The notes: generated by a model not told the origin, from the sequence alone. Positions 25,534 to 35,964 are shown, numbered from the stretch's first letter. The stretch is 64,000 bases of DNA from Pelagibacteraceae bacterium AG-345-O09 (GCA_003281725.1 QCBC01000003.1:29490-93489); one strand, 5' to 3'. Program-made: numbers and translations.

Positions 25534-26750
25534 TTTAAATCAAAAATCTTTTTACATTTATTAATTGACTCATTAAGTTGATCAAAATCCTCTTTTGTAT
25601 TGTAAACACCAACTGAAGCTCTGGCGCTTGCTGGTATTTCTAATTTATCATGAAGTATTTGACAACAATGATGGCCAGCTCTAATTGCTACGCCATCCTC
25701 ATCTAAGATTGTAGCAATATCGTGAGGGTGCATTCCATCAATAGTAAATGATAAAACTCCTCCTTTATTTTTTGGGTTACCAATTATTTTTACTGAGTTA
25801 TTTTTTCTTAAAACCTCTTGACCATACTCAATTAATTCTTTTTCATGTTTTATTATATTTTCAATACCAATATTTTCCAAAAATTTGATTGACTGGTCAA
25901 ATGCTATTACTTGTGCAGTAGCCATTGTTCCTGCTTCATATTTATTTGGTAAATCTCCATAAGTAATTCTATCTTTCTTTACTTCTTTAATCATTCCTCC
26001 TCCACCTTGATAAGGTGGTAATTCTTCAAGCCATTTTTTTTTACCATATAAAATTCCTAATCCTGTTGGTCCATACATTTTATGACACGAGATTGCATAA
26101 AAATCACAATCAAGATCTTGCACATCTATTTTTAAATGTGGGGCACCCTGACACCCATCAACAACTACTATAATTCCTTTAGAGTGAGCAAGTTCTGTTA
26201 TCTCTTTAATTGGTAGTATTGCCCCCGTAACATTTGATAAATGATTAACTGCTATTACCTTAGTTTTTGGTGTTATCATTTTTTCAATATTCTCAATTGG
26301 AATTTCACCTTCATCATTAATTTCTGCAAAATTAATTTTTATATTTTTTGATTTTCTTAAATAATGCCATGGCACATAATTAGAATGATGTTCTAGTTCA
26401 GTTAATAATATTTCATCCCCTTCATCTAAGTATTTTTGCCCTAAAGTATTTGCTACCAAATTAAGTGCCTCTGTTGCACCTTTTGTAAAAACAATCTCAT
26501 TTTTATCTTTTGCATTTATATATTTTTGAACCGATGACCTTGTATTTTCATACAAATTAGTGGCAGCTACAGCCAAATAATGGATGCTTCTACCTACATT
26601 AGAAAATTGTTTTGTATAAAACTCGTTTATCCTATCAATAACTACTTTAGGTTTTTGGGAAGAGTTAGCACTATCTAAATAGACTAAGTCATTATTTTGT
26701 ATTTTTTCGTCAAATATAGGAAATTCTTTTTTAATGTCGTCTAAATTCAT
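25530..26750 (-). CDS. sufS: Cysteine desulfurase SufS
   Basis: This 406-residue PLP enzyme of the group II cysteine desulfurases converts cysteine to alanine and passes the persulfide sulfur to SufU. The PLP Lys lies in AISCHKMYGPTGLGILYG, ELEHHSNYVPW binds the cofactor, and the catalytic Cys is in IRAGHHCCQIL. It overlaps sufD and sufU by 4 bases each, so the operon is translationally coupled. Confidence 0.94.
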   Translation of the reverse strand: MNLDDIKKEFPIFDEKIQNNDLVYLDSANSSQKPKVVIDRINEFYTKQFSNVGRSIHYLAVAATNLYENTRSSVQKYINAKDKNEIVFTKGATEALNLVANTLGQKYLDEGDEILLTELEHHSNYVPWHYLRKSKNIKINFAEINDEGEIPIENIEKMITPKTKVIAVNHLSNVTGAILPIKEITELAHSKGIIVVVDGCQGAPHLKIDVQDLDCDFYAISCHKMYGPTGLGILYGKKKWLEELPPYQGGGGMIKEVKKDRITYGDLPNKYEAGTMATAQVIAFDQSIKFLENIGIENIIKHEKELIEYGQEVLRKNNSVKIIGNPKNKGGVLSFTIDGMHPHDIATILDEDGVAIRAGHHCCQILHDKLEIPASARASVGVYNTKEDFDQLNESINKCKKIFDLK

Positions 26751-27994
26751 TCTTTTAATCCAATCATATTTTTAACTAAATTTTTAATTTCTGTATCTGT
26801 TATTTTTTCAACTACGTCTAACAGAAAACCATTAATCAAAAGTTCCTTTGACTGTTTATAACTCAGTCCTCTAGACATTAGATAAAATATTGAGTTTTCG
26901 TCAAGACTTCCTGATGCAGATCCATGAGAACATTTTACATCATCAGCATATATTTCTAGTTCAGGCTTAGCATTAAATTCAGAAGTTTCATCAAGTAAAA
27001 TTGCTTTACTTAATTGATATCCATCAGTTTTTTGTGCTTTAGAGTCTACAAATATTTTACCTTGATAAGCAGATTTAGAATTTTCCCCTAAAACACTTTT
27101 TATCAATTGATAACTTTTTGTATTTTCAACCAAATGGTTAATTATTGTTCTTATTTCATGATGTTGCCCTTCATTTAATGAAAAAATACCATTTACAAAT
27201 GCTGAGGAATATTCTCCTTTTAAGTTACAATTAATTTCATTTTTTGAAAAATTCGATCCTGAAGATAAGACAAAAGTCTCTGAAACACTGTTGTTATCTT
27301 GTTCAATATTATTATAAGAATATCTGATATTTTTATTTTGTAATTTATCAATCTTATAATTTTTTAAAATAGCATTTTCTTTTAAATCAAAATTATAAAA
27401 AATATTGATAAAATTATTCTCTGCTCCATCGTTAAACAAGTCTATTAATCTTAAAGAACTATTTTGTTCTAGTTGAAATTCTAATTTTAAATTAATATTT
27501 TTAGACTTAATTTTGTTATTTGTAGAGTGATAAACAACAAGAGGTTTTTTCAAAGAATAATTCTTTTTTATAGTAATTTTGTAACATTTATTTGAGAAAG
27601 CATTATTTAAAGATAAGAGAGAATTATTATGTTCTAATCTATTCACAAATTTAAAATCACTATTAATTTCTATCTTATCATGATCTTCATGTGTAAAATC
27701 AACCTTCTCCACTCTTCCATTTATGAAGACAATTTTATTATGTTCTAAACCTTCTACAAAAATTGAGGTATCAACTTTGTTAGAAAAAGAATAATCGTTA
27801 TAAAAACTTAATTCACCAATACTTTTTTTAATAATTTGGCTTAAGTCTGAAAATTTCCAGTTTTCAAGTTTTCTAGTTGGAAAACCAGTTTTTAAAAATT
27901 TATTTAAATATATTTTTTTTTGTTCAACATCTTTTTCAGAAAAAGCTGAGGTTTTAACTATTTTGTCAAAATCTGTTTTAATTTGTTCAGTCAT
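26747..27994 (-). CDS. sufD: Fe-S cluster assembly protein SufD
   Basis: This 415-residue scaffold partner forms SufBC2D. The family C-terminal part is clear: AKPELEIYADDVKCSHGSA, then SLDENSIFYLMSRGLS, and the KELLINGFLLDVVEKI tail. The N-terminal TGFPTRKLENWKFSDL is also typical. The middle is poorly conserved and rich in Asn and Lys, as expected for this genome's base composition. It lies directly after sufC and overlaps sufS by 4 bases. Confidence 0.92.
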   Translation of the reverse strand: MTEQIKTDFDKIVKTSAFSEKDVEQKKIYLNKFLKTGFPTRKLENWKFSDLSQIIKKSIGELSFYNDYSFSNKVDTSIFVEGLEHNKIVFINGRVEKVDFTHEDHDKIEINSDFKFVNRLEHNNSLLSLNNAFSNKCYKITIKKNYSLKKPLVVYHSTNNKIKSKNINLKLEFQLEQNSSLRLIDLFNDGAENNFINIFYNFDLKENAILKNYKIDKLQNKNIRYSYNNIEQDNNSVSETFVLSSGSNFSKNEINCNLKGEYSSAFVNGIFSLNEGQHHEIRTIINHLVENTKSYQLIKSVLGENSKSAYQGKIFVDSKAQKTDGYQLSKAILLDETSEFNAKPELEIYADDVKCSHGSASGSLDENSIFYLMSRGLSYKQSKELLINGFLLDVVEKITDTEIKNLVKNMIGLKE

Positions 27995-28729
27995 TTAATT
28001 GAAATTTTCGTATCCTTTTTTTTCTAATTCTAATGCAAGTTCTGGTCCTCCAGATTTGATTATTTTTCCATTCATTAATACATGAACAAAATCTGGTTTT
28101 ATGTAGTCTAGTAATCTTTGATAGTGGGTAATTATTAAGAAAGAATTGTCTTTACCCCTCAATGTGTTTACCCCATCAGATACAACCTTTAAAGCATCAA
28201 TATCTAATCCTGAATCAGTTTCATCTAAAATAGATAACTTGGGCGATAGCATTGACATTTGTAAAATTTCATTTTTCTTTTTTTCACCTCCGGAAAAACC
28301 AACATTTAATTGTCTGTTTAATTTTTCTTCGTCAAATTTTAACTCTCTAGCTTTTTCTTTTACAAGTTTTAAAAATTCAATTGCGTCAAGTTCTTTTTCT
28401 CCTTTTGCTTTTCTTATTGCATTTAAAGAGGTTTTTAAAAAGATATTGGTATTTACACCTGGAATTTCCAAAGGATATTGAAAAGCTAAAAATATTCCTT
28501 TATGTGCTCTTTCCTCAGTTTCAAGCTCAAATAAATTATTATTCTCAAAAAGTACCTCTCCAGATATTTCATATCCTTTTTTACCAGATAAAATATTTGA
28601 TAATGTACTTTTGCCTGAACCATTGGGACCCATAATTGCGTGTACTTCACCAGGATTAATATTAAGTGAAAAATCTTTTAGAATCGATTTATCCTCAATG
28701 TTTACACTTAAATTATTTATTTTTAACAT
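27995..28729 (-). CDS. sufC: Fe-S cluster assembly ATPase SufC
   Basis: This is a 244-residue ABC-type ATPase. Walker A is GPNGSGKSTLSNILSG, the signature is FSGGEKKKNEIL, and Walker B with the SufC-specific tail is LSILDETDSGLDIDALK. ATP turnover drives conformational change in the SufBCD scaffold for cluster assembly. Its start shares one base with the sufB stop, and it is followed immediately by sufD. Confidence 0.95.
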   Translation of the reverse strand: MLKINNLSVNIEDKSILKDFSLNINPGEVHAIMGPNGSGKSTLSNILSGKKGYEISGEVLFENNNLFELETEERAHKGIFLAFQYPLEIPGVNTNIFLKTSLNAIRKAKGEKELDAIEFLKLVKEKARELKFDEEKLNRQLNVGFSGGEKKKNEILQMSMLSPKLSILDETDSGLDIDALKVVSDGVNTLRGKDNSFLIITHYQRLLDYIKPDFVHVLMNGKIIKSGGPELALELEKKGYENFN

Positions 28730-30171
28730 TAACCAACGCTGCCTTCCAAGCTGATACCTACTAGTTTTTGAGCCTCTACAGCAAATTCCATTGGTAGTTG
28801 TTGCAGCACTTCTTTACAAAATCCGTTTACAATTAATCCAACAGCTTCCTCTGGATTTAAACCTCTTTGCTGACAATAGTGTAATTGTTCCTCACTTATT
28901 TTAGAAGTTGTAGCTTCATGAGCTATATTTGAGTCTAAATTTTTATTTTTAATATACGGCACAGTATGAGCTCCACATTTATTTCCCATTAATAAAGAAT
29001 CACACTGAGTATAATTACTTGAATTTTTTGCTTTTGAATTAATGTCAACTAATCCTCTGTAAGTCATATCTGAAAATCCTGCACTAATACCTTTTGATAC
29101 AATCTTACTCTTTGTATTTTTTCCTAAATGGATCATCTTAGTTCCAGTATCAGCTTTTTGGTGATTATTAGTTATCGCGATTGAATAAAATTCACCTATT
29201 GAATTATCTCCTTTCAATATACAGCTAGGATATTTCCAAGTTATAGCTGAGCCAGTCTCTACTTGCGTCCAAGAAATTTTAGAGTTTTTGCCTTTGCACA
29301 ACCCTCGTTTAGTAACAAAATTATATATTCCTCCTTTACCATTTTCATCTCCTGGGTACCAATTTTGTACTGTTGAATATTTTATCTCAGCATCATCAAG
29401 TGCAATTAACTCTACATTAGCAGCGTGCAATTGGTTTTCATCTCTCATTGGTGCCGTACACCCCTCTAAGTAACTTACATAACTTCCTTTATCTGCAATA
29501 ATCAAAGTTCTTTCAAATTGTCCTGTCTCTGATGCATTAATTCTAAAATAAGTCGATAGTTCCATTGGGCATTTAATTCCTTCTGGAATGTAAACGAATG
29601 ATCCATCAGTGAATACAGCAGAATTTAAAGTTGCAAAGAAATGATCTGTTGTTGGTATAACAGTTCCTAAATATTTTTTAACTAGATCCGGGTGTTTTTG
29701 AATAGCTTCTGACATAGAGCAAAAAATTATTCCCTGTTTAGTTAATTCATCTTTAAAAGTTGTTGCAACGGAAACAGAGTCAAAAACAGCATCAACGGCA
29801 ATACCATTTAACCTTGCTTGTTCTTGTAATGGTATACCAAGCTTTTTATAAGTTTCTAAAAGTTTAGGATCGAGTTCATCAAGGCTTTTTGGTTTATCGT
29901 TCATACTTTTAGGTGCTGAATAATAATATAAATCTTGGTAATCTATTTTTGGATATTTTGGTTTTTGCCAATTAGGTTCTTTTAATTGTTTAAATCTTTC
30001 GAATGCTTTTAATCTAAAATCTAACATCCATTTTGGTTCCTTTTTAATATTAGAAATAAATTTAATTACATCTTCATTCAACCCCTTGGGTGCTCTGATA
30101 TTTTCTATATCTGTTGAAAACCCGTACTTATAATCTTTTAACTTTTCTATATCTTTTTCTCTTTTATCCAT
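28729..30171 (-). CDS. sufB: Fe-S cluster assembly protein SufB
   Basis: This 480-residue scaffold subunit is of normal length. Hallmarks are [69 protein letters not shown] and a C-terminal [20 protein letters not shown]. SufB carries the Cys and Glu ligands on which the new cluster forms. It is the first structural gene after iscR, with one base between them. Confidence 0.95.
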   Translation of the reverse strand: MDKREKDIEKLKDYKYGFSTDIENIRAPKGLNEDVIKFISNIKKEPKWMLDFRLKAFERFKQLKEPNWQKPKYPKIDYQDLYYYSAPKSMNDKPKSLDELDPKLLETYKKLGIPLQEQARLNGIAVDAVFDSVSVATTFKDELTKQGIIFCSMSEAIQKHPDLVKKYLGTVIPTTDHFFATLNSAVFTDGSFVYIPEGIKCPMELSTYFRINASETGQFERTLIIADKGSYVSYLEGCTAPMRDENQLHAANVELIALDDAEIKYSTVQNWYPGDENGKGGIYNFVTKRGLCKGKNSKISWTQVETGSAITWKYPSCILKGDNSIGEFYSIAITNNHQKADTGTKMIHLGKNTKSKIVSKGISAGFSDMTYRGLVDINSKAKNSSNYTQCDSLLMGNKCGAHTVPYIKNKNLDSNIAHEATTSKISEEQLHYCQQRGLNPEEAVGLIVNGFCKEVLQQLPMEFAVEAQKLVGISLEGSVG

Positions 30172-30172
30172 T

Positions 30173-30598
30173 TTAAACTCTTCTCTCAGAATTATCTTTA
30201 ACTAAATCATCTAAACTTTTTTTATCAAAAAAATTATTAATATGATTTTCAAGTTCATCCCAAAGATTATGTGTAAGACATTTTATAGCTTTACCATTAC
30301 ACCCTTTTTTTGACTCTTTTTTACATTTAACTGTTTTTACTTTTTCGTCTACTGCTTCAAAAATATTTATAAGCTTAATTTCTTTAGCTTTTTTATTTAA
30401 AATATATCCTCCTTGAGTGCCTCTCACACTTTGAACTATTTCTTTTTTTCTTAACTTTGAGAATATTTGTTCTAAATAATCCAAGGAAATTCCTTGTCTT
30501 AGTGAGATGTCTCTTAGAGAAACCGGATTGATAGTATTAAATCTTGCCAGGTCTACTAGGGCCATTACTGCGTATCTACCTTTTGATGTAAGCTTCAT
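30173..30598 (-). CDS. iscR: Rrf2 family Fe-S-responsive regulator IscR
   Basis: This 141-residue transcription factor has an N-terminal winged helix ([18 protein letters not shown], then [17 protein letters not shown] and the wing [11 protein letters not shown]). Three Cys (in [18 protein letters not shown]) and the following LTH supply the [2Fe-2S] ligands as in IscR; the inter-Cys spacings are 7 and 6, slightly longer than in E. coli. It heads the suf operon and most likely represses it when the cluster is present, binding the operator at 30626-30650. An alternative label would be SufR-like Rrf2, but the operator matches IscR. Confidence 0.93.
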   Translation of the reverse strand: MKLTSKGRYAVMALVDLARFNTINPVSLRDISLRQGISLDYLEQIFSKLRKKEIVQSVRGTQGGYILNKKAKEIKLINIFEAVDEKVKTVKCKKESKKGCNGKAIKCLTHNLWDELENHINNFFDKKSLDDLVKDNSERRV

Positions 30599-30625
30599 AA
30601 ATCCTTATTTTACGGGGACATATAT

Positions 30626-30650
30626 AAACCCGACTAAAATAGTCAAGTAT
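30626..30650 (-). promoter_or_regulatory. Type 1 IscR operator overlapping the iscR-suf promoter
   Basis: Read on the minus strand, the 25 bases match the E. coli type 1 IscR consensus (ATASYYGACTRWWWYAGTC followed by RRSTAT) at 24 positions. The inner palindrome GACTA-TTT-TAGTC is perfect. It contains TTGACT (30641-30646), which can serve as the -35 box, followed by a TATATG -10 (30619-30624) at a 16-base spacing. Holo-IscR bound here would block transcription. The site is 28 bases before the iscR start. Confidence 0.9.
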
Positions 30651-30732
30651 CTAAGTTAAAAAAAAACTAACATTTTGTCACGGAGTTGTGATAAACCTAA
30701 TTTTTTTTTGAGAATAATAATCAATAACAATT

Positions 30733-31389
30733 ATGGATAACAAAATTTTAGAAATTTTCATTCCTGGTCCTGCTGGAAGATTAGAGGCTAAATATTTTAA
30801 AAGTAAAAAAAGTACTTCACCAGTAGCATTGGTGCTACAACCACATCCGCAATACGGAGGAACGATGAACAATAGAGTTGTTGTTGAAACCTTTCATACT
30901 TTTATGGATAACGATTTTTCTGTTTGTCGAGTAAATTTTAGAGGAGTTGGTAAAAGTGATGGTGAATTTGATAATGGTCAAGGCGAATTAGCTGACGCTG
31001 CTGCTGCTTTAGATTGGTTGGAAAGAGAAAATTTTGATAACTCACAATGTTGGGTTTCAGGATTTTCATTTGGATCTTTAATTGCAATGCAACTACTAAT
31101 GAGACGACCTGAAATAAATAGATTTATAGCAATTTCTCCACAGCCTAATGTTTACGATTTTTCATTTTTATCTCCATGTCCCACTTCTGGTCTTATGATA
31201 TACGGTAAAAAAGATGAACTTGTACCTATAGAACATATTAATGAACTAGATAAAAGATTAAGTGCTCAAAAAGGAATTAAAGTAGAATTCCAACCAATAA
31301 ATGATGCTAATCATTTTTTTTCAAAAAATGAAACTTCCTTAGTAAAAAGTTTGGATAAGTATATTAAAAAAGAAACTGCACTTTATTAA
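30733..31389 (+). CDS. Alpha/beta hydrolase
   Basis: This is a 218-residue soluble alpha/beta hydrolase. The nucleophile elbow GFSFGSL lies near residue 117, LVLQPHPQYGGTMNN is the oxyanion region, RVNFRGVGKSDG is the conserved turn, an Asp is in GKKDELVP, and the His is in DANHFF. This small CocE/DUF-like group occurs widely in proteobacteria with no assigned substrate. The gene is divergent from iscR across 134 bases and converges with anmK, overlapping by 4 bases. Confidence 0.85.
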   Translation: MDNKILEIFIPGPAGRLEAKYFKSKKSTSPVALVLQPHPQYGGTMNNRVVVETFHTFMDNDFSVCRVNFRGVGKSDGEFDNGQGELADAAAALDWLERENFDNSQCWVSGFSFGSLIAMQLLMRRPEINRFIAISPQPNVYDFSFLSPCPTSGLMIYGKKDELVPIEHINELDKRLSAQKGIKVEFQPINDANHFFSKNETSLVKSLDKYIKKETALY

Positions 31390-32513
31390 AAATTTTCAAT
31401 TAAAACTCCACCAGTAGTTGGTGATTTACATTTAGTTGTACCTGGAAAAGAAATAGGTAAATTTAAAAAAGATCTTATAGCAAGGTATGCAAATGCCTCT
31501 GACTCTATATAATCTCCATCAAAACCATAATCATCAATTGGTTGGATAATCAAATTTTTAGGCAATGTGTTTTTTATTCTATCTAATAAATAAATATTTT
31601 TTCTTCCTCCTCCACAAATTAAAATTTTGCAAGTTTTGTTTCTTACATCTGACAAGAAATTAAAAAGTTCTATGCCTATTATTTTTGCTGTAAACTCAGT
31701 TAGAGTTGCTGCTCCATCATCTAAATCAAGACCTCTTACAAATCCTAAGCTGAAATCTTTTATGTCAAATGATGAAATTTTTTGATTAGGCCTATTTTCA
31801 AAATTTTCTAGAGCTTGATTTAGAATTAAATCATTTATTTTTCCTCTTTTTGCGATATCTCCATTAAAATCAAATTTCTTCTTAATATTATTTCTTACCC
31901 ATTCATCTATTAAACAATTTCCTGGACCTAAGTCTCTGCTTAAAAAACTATCTTTATTATAATCATTTATTAAAGTTGCATTTGCAATACCACCTATATT
32001 TAAAATACAAACTGGTAGATCAATCTTTTTTTGTTTGATGATTAATTTGTGAAAAACTGGGGCTAAAGGAGCTCCCTCACCACCGTTTTGAATATCATTT
32101 TTTCTAAAATTATAGACTACCTTTTTTTTAGAAAGTTGAGATAATAAGTTACCATCTCCAATTTGTTTGGAAATTTTTTCTAATGGATTATGATATATTG
32201 TTTGCCCATGAAAACCTATAAAATCAATATTTTTATCAATTGACTGTAAAATCTCGTAAGTAATCTTAGCGTGAAATAAGGTTATATCTTTTTCAAGAGA
32301 ATATATTTCTTTTTCATTTTTTTTTAAATCTTTTAATTGAGAAATCTTAGCTTTTAAATAGTGGATTTTTTCGTATATTTTTTGATCGTATTTAAAATAC
32401 TTATTAAATATATTGGTATAATTATCTACTCCATTAGAGCTAATAATAGAGGCATCTACACCATCTCCTGATGTGCCACTCATTAATCCTAATGCTGTAA
32501 ATATCTTTCCCAT
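31386..32513 (-). CDS. anmK: Anhydro-N-acetylmuramic acid kinase
   Basis: This 375-residue kinase opens and phosphorylates 1,6-anhydro-MurNAc from cell-wall recycling to MurNAc-6-phosphate. The N-terminal LGLMSGTSGDGVDASII is the diagnostic ATP/sugar motif. FIGFHGQTIYH, LNIGGIANATLI and LICGGGRKNIYL follow as expected. Length is normal. It is divergent from tyrS with about 47 bases between starts, as in many alphaproteobacteria. Confidence 0.94.
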   Translation of the reverse strand: MGKIFTALGLMSGTSGDGVDASIISSNGVDNYTNIFNKYFKYDQKIYEKIHYLKAKISQLKDLKKNEKEIYSLEKDITLFHAKITYEILQSIDKNIDFIGFHGQTIYHNPLEKISKQIGDGNLLSQLSKKKVVYNFRKNDIQNGGEGAPLAPVFHKLIIKQKKIDLPVCILNIGGIANATLINDYNKDSFLSRDLGPGNCLIDEWVRNNIKKKFDFNGDIAKRGKINDLILNQALENFENRPNQKISSFDIKDFSLGFVRGLDLDDGAATLTEFTAKIIGIELFNFLSDVRNKTCKILICGGGRKNIYLLDRIKNTLPKNLIIQPIDDYGFDGDYIESEAFAYLAIRSFLNLPISFPGTTKCKSPTTGGVLIENF

Positions 32514-32560
32514 TCTTATTTTTTTTTAATAAAATTTGTATATTGTATAACTATAAGCTT

Positions 32561-33790
32561 ATGAATAAATTTTTAAAAGAATTTAAAGATAGGGGTTATT
32601 TCTATCAATGTACCAATGAAGAAGATTTATCAAAACTACTAGAAAAAGAAAAAATTAAAGGTTACATCGGTTTCGATTGTACTGCAAAAAGTCTCCACGT
32701 TGGAAGTTTACTTCAGATAATGTGTTTGAGACTTCTACAAAAACACGGACACAGACCTATTGTATTATTAGGTGGTGGGACAACAAGGATTGGTGATCCA
32801 TCTGGTAAAGATAAGACGAGAAAAATTTTAACTGAAAAGGAAATAGAAAAAAATATTAAAAGTATTGAAAAAATATTAAAAAATTTTCTAGATAATAATA
32901 ATCCAAAAACAAAACCTATTTTTGTAAATAATTATTCTTGGCTAAAAGGCTTGAATTATATTTCATTCCTAAGAGATATTGGCAAACACTTCACAATCAA
33001 CAAAATGCTTACTTTTGAAAGTGTTAAGGCTAGATTAGATAGAGAACAATCGTTAAGTTATATGGAGTTTAATTATATGATTCTTCAAGCTTATGATTTT
33101 TTAGAATTAAATAAAAAAGAAAATTGTTCTTTACAAATTGGTGGTTCTGATCAGTGGGGAAATATAGTTAATGGTACTGAACTTATTAAAAGATTCTCAA
33201 GCAAACAAGCCTATGGTTTGACTACTCCTCTGATTACCTTAGCATCAGGAGCTAAAATGGGAAAAACAGAGACTGGTGCAATTTGGTTAGATAAAAAGAT
33301 GTTATCATCTTATAATTATTGGCAATTCTGGAGAAATATTGATGATAAAGATGTAATAAAATTTTTGAAAATATTTACAGATTTAAGTATCGAAGAAATA
33401 GACAAAATTAAAAATGAAGATATAAATAAACTCAAGATTAGATTAGCAAATGAAGCGACTACGATGCTTCACGGTAAAAAAGCTTCTCAAAATTCTGAAC
33501 AGGCTGCGAAAGAAGCTTTTTCTGGAAATTTGCTTGGTTCTAATTTGCCTACAATAAAAATTAAAGCAAAAAATATTGATCAAACGATAACTGTTTTGGA
33601 TTTAATAATCTTATCAAAGTTGGAAAAGTCTAAAAGTGAGATAAGGAGATTAATTAAAGGGAATGCCATAAAATTAAATAACGAAATGATATCTAATGAA
33701 AATTTTATTATTAGTGATAAATTATTCCAAAATAATTATTTAAAACTTTCTATTGGAAAAAAAAGACATATTAAAATTGAAAAAGACTAG
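32561..33790 (+). CDS. tyrS: Tyrosyl-tRNA synthetase
   Basis: This is a 409-residue class I aminoacyl-tRNA synthetase. The HIGH-like motif is HVGS (residues 46-49) after GYIGFDCTAKSL. The tyrosine-specificity region GGSDQWGNIVNG is present, and AKMGKTETGAIW is the KMSKS equivalent. A C-terminal S4-like RNA-binding domain follows (KSEIRRLIKGNAIKLNN). I start at ATG 32561; an upstream in-frame TTG at 32543 would add six residues with no supporting ribosome-binding site. It overlaps the convergent AsmA-like gene by 4 bases. Confidence 0.95.
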   Translation: MNKFLKEFKDRGYFYQCTNEEDLSKLLEKEKIKGYIGFDCTAKSLHVGSLLQIMCLRLLQKHGHRPIVLLGGGTTRIGDPSGKDKTRKILTEKEIEKNIKSIEKILKNFLDNNNPKTKPIFVNNYSWLKGLNYISFLRDIGKHFTINKMLTFESVKARLDREQSLSYMEFNYMILQAYDFLELNKKENCSLQIGGSDQWGNIVNGTELIKRFSSKQAYGLTTPLITLASGAKMGKTETGAIWLDKKMLSSYNYWQFWRNIDDKDVIKFLKIFTDLSIEEIDKIKNEDINKLKIRLANEATTMLHGKKASQNSEQAAKEAFSGNLLGSNLPTIKIKAKNIDQTITVLDLIILSKLEKSKSEIRRLIKGNAIKLNNEMISNENFIISDKLFQNNYLKLSIGKKRHIKIEKD

Positions 33791-35964
33791 TTTTTTTTAA
33801 TTTTTTCTAAAGTTCTTGTAATAAATCTTGGAGTGAGTGTTTTGATAGGATTTACTGAAGTTTCAAGTTTTTTTGGAGGACCTTTTATTTTAAAACTTAC
33901 ACCAAAAACTCCTTCCCCAGTTTTAGAACCAACTAATATTTTACCTAACACAGGTAAAGATCCTATAAACTTATTTAGTGTAGTGGCTGGAACTAAGGTT
34001 CCTCTGAGGCTAATTAGTTTATCTTTTTCAACATAACCATCCATTAAAATAGAAATTGCTGGGCCAATTGCATAAATTTCATCAATGATCATCCCATCTT
34101 TATTGCTTTTAAATTTCATCTCAAATTCGTCAAATCCTATACCGTCACCCGATAAAATATCAGCAATACCTTGCAGAGAAGCAAGAGTTAAGATTTTTGT
34201 TAATGCAGGTAATTCTTTTAAATTAAAATCGTATATCTTTAGTGTTGATGTGGACTCATTAAACTTTTTTGAGCTATAGAAATCAAGAATTCCATTATCA
34301 AAACCCTTAATAAATTTATATCTTTTAACGATTGGTTCAGCTTTATCAATATATAGAGTTGTAATCTTATTGTTGTTATTAGTATTGATAGTAAAATTTA
34401 ACTTTTTATTATTAGAAAAACTTCCATTTAAGTTAGCTTTTACAATCTCTTTATTTTTGAAAAATATGTTCCCATTAAAATTAAATAAATCGTGTTCATT
34501 ATCTAAAAAAATTTTATCAACACTGACTTCAATTCTAGTATCAATATAAAAAAAATTAGAACTTTTATCCTCAAATAATAAATTATCAATAAGACTATTT
34601 GCATTAAATGAAGGTCCTTTTAAAACATATTTATTTTTCATTGAATAAAATTTAATCTGATTTTTTTGATTTTCTTGATCTGTATATTTTAAAGAAACTG
34701 TTCCAAACTTTACTATTTCAAGATTCTTATTAAATTTAATATTTTGAGCTCTAATTCTATTTTCTTTTTCCTCTATAATAAAATCTTTAATTTTAATTTC
34801 ATTTTTTTTATTTTTTGATCCTTCTACTTGTATTAAAGCATTTTTTTTTTCATAATTTAAAGTCTCTATCTTAAAGGGATTATCATTTATTTTTAGAGAA
34901 GTTTTAAAATCTAAAATATCATTTTTCTTAGAAATAGAATAAGTGAGCGTATCTTTATTATCTTGTATTAAAATGTTTCCTTTTCCATCTATATATATCT
35001 TATTTTTAAGATATTTGATTGATAATTTGTGATCCGATAAATAATAATTTTCTTTAATATTTGGAAAAAAATTTTTTAACTTGAATTTATTAATTAAAGA
35101 TAATTCATCAATTAATAAATCAGATTCTAAAGTAAAATTACGAAATTCAAATTTTTTATTTGTCTTAAATGAAAATCTATTTTTAGAACTAAATCTTAAT
35201 TTTTCAAAATCAATATCTGAAAAAAATGGTTTAACAAACAAATCAAGGTTTTTTTCATTTAAGACTAATTCTTTATGTTTTATTTCTCCACTAACTGAGA
35301 AATCATCTTTACCTTTTTTTTTTAATGATATATTTTCAGAAAGAAATTTCAAATCATTAAGAACAAATGATATATCGCTTAATAATAGGTTTTCTTTTTT
35401 ATAATTAAATATTAAGTCTAATTTTTGAAGGTTGTATTTTTTAAATATACTTAATCTAGTATCTCTCAAGAAACCATTTATCTCATAATTGTCTTTAATA
35501 TTACCATTTGAGTCGAATTCTAATTTAATGTCACCAATTAAATAACCATTCTTAATAGTTTTCTCCAACAAAAATAATTCTGGTGAGTTTCTAAAAGATC
35601 TTAAAAATGAAATCAAGTTTCTTACTTCTAATGATTTTGTAGATATTTCTAAATTTTCAATAGAAAATTTATTTTTAATCAATGATTTAATAGAAATTTG
35701 AGTTTTTAAACTTTCCATTTCTACTATTCTATTTTGATTTATTAATCTTGAACCAATTGTTTTAATATTAATTTTTAATTCAAATGGATCTAAAACTAAC
35801 TTAATTTTTTTTAACTGAATTTCAGTTTTTTCATCAATACTTTTAATCTTATTTTTTATTTGATTGTTAAACCTATCTGTTTCAATTCCTATGGTGCTTA
35901 AATAAGTCGCTATAATTAAGAATATTAGAATTATTGATATAAAAATTTTTGAAATTATTTTCAT
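33787..35964 (-). CDS. AsmA/YhdP-like envelope protein
   Basis: This is a 725-residue protein with a single N-terminal membrane anchor (residues about 5-25), then a very long beta-rich, Lys/Asn-rich region. The conserved AsmA-like C-terminal domain follows: ADILSGDGIGFDEFEMKF, AIGPAISILMDGYV, and SLRGTLVPATTLNKFIGS, then GEGVFGVSFKIKGPPKK. The family includes YhdP/TamB relatives thought to bridge the inner and outer membranes in phospholipid traffic. Its ATG overlaps the prfB stop (ATGA), so the two are coupled. The C-terminal match is convincing, while the function is inferred from the family. Confidence 0.78.
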   Translation of the reverse strand: MKIISKIFISIILIFLIIATYLSTIGIETDRFNNQIKNKIKSIDEKTEIQLKKIKLVLDPFELKINIKTIGSRLINQNRIVEMESLKTQISIKSLIKNKFSIENLEISTKSLEVRNLISFLRSFRNSPELFLLEKTIKNGYLIGDIKLEFDSNGNIKDNYEINGFLRDTRLSIFKKYNLQKLDLIFNYKKENLLLSDISFVLNDLKFLSENISLKKKGKDDFSVSGEIKHKELVLNEKNLDLFVKPFFSDIDFEKLRFSSKNRFSFKTNKKFEFRNFTLESDLLIDELSLINKFKLKNFFPNIKENYYLSDHKLSIKYLKNKIYIDGKGNILIQDNKDTLTYSISKKNDILDFKTSLKINDNPFKIETLNYEKKNALIQVEGSKNKKNEIKIKDFIIEEKENRIRAQNIKFNKNLEIVKFGTVSLKYTDQENQKNQIKFYSMKNKYVLKGPSFNANSLIDNLLFEDKSSNFFYIDTRIEVSVDKIFLDNEHDLFNFNGNIFFKNKEIVKANLNGSFSNNKKLNFTINTNNNNKITTLYIDKAEPIVKRYKFIKGFDNGILDFYSSKKFNESTSTLKIYDFNLKELPALTKILTLASLQGIADILSGDGIGFDEFEMKFKSNKDGMIIDEIYAIGPAISILMDGYVEKDKLISLRGTLVPATTLNKFIGSLPVLGKILVGSKTGEGVFGVSFKIKGPPKKLETSVNPIKTLTPRFITRTLEKIKKN

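Noticed and set aside
28146..28635. Plus-strand frames opposite sufC
   Set aside because: They are antisense shadows of an ATPase gene with all motifs intact.
32543..32560. TTG start for tyrS
   Set aside because: There is no ribosome-binding site and no conserved residues; ATG at 32561 begins the family-typical N terminus.
33833..35404. Several plus-strand frames opposite the AsmA-like gene
   Set aside because: They have low-complexity composition, no conserved features and no initiation signals.
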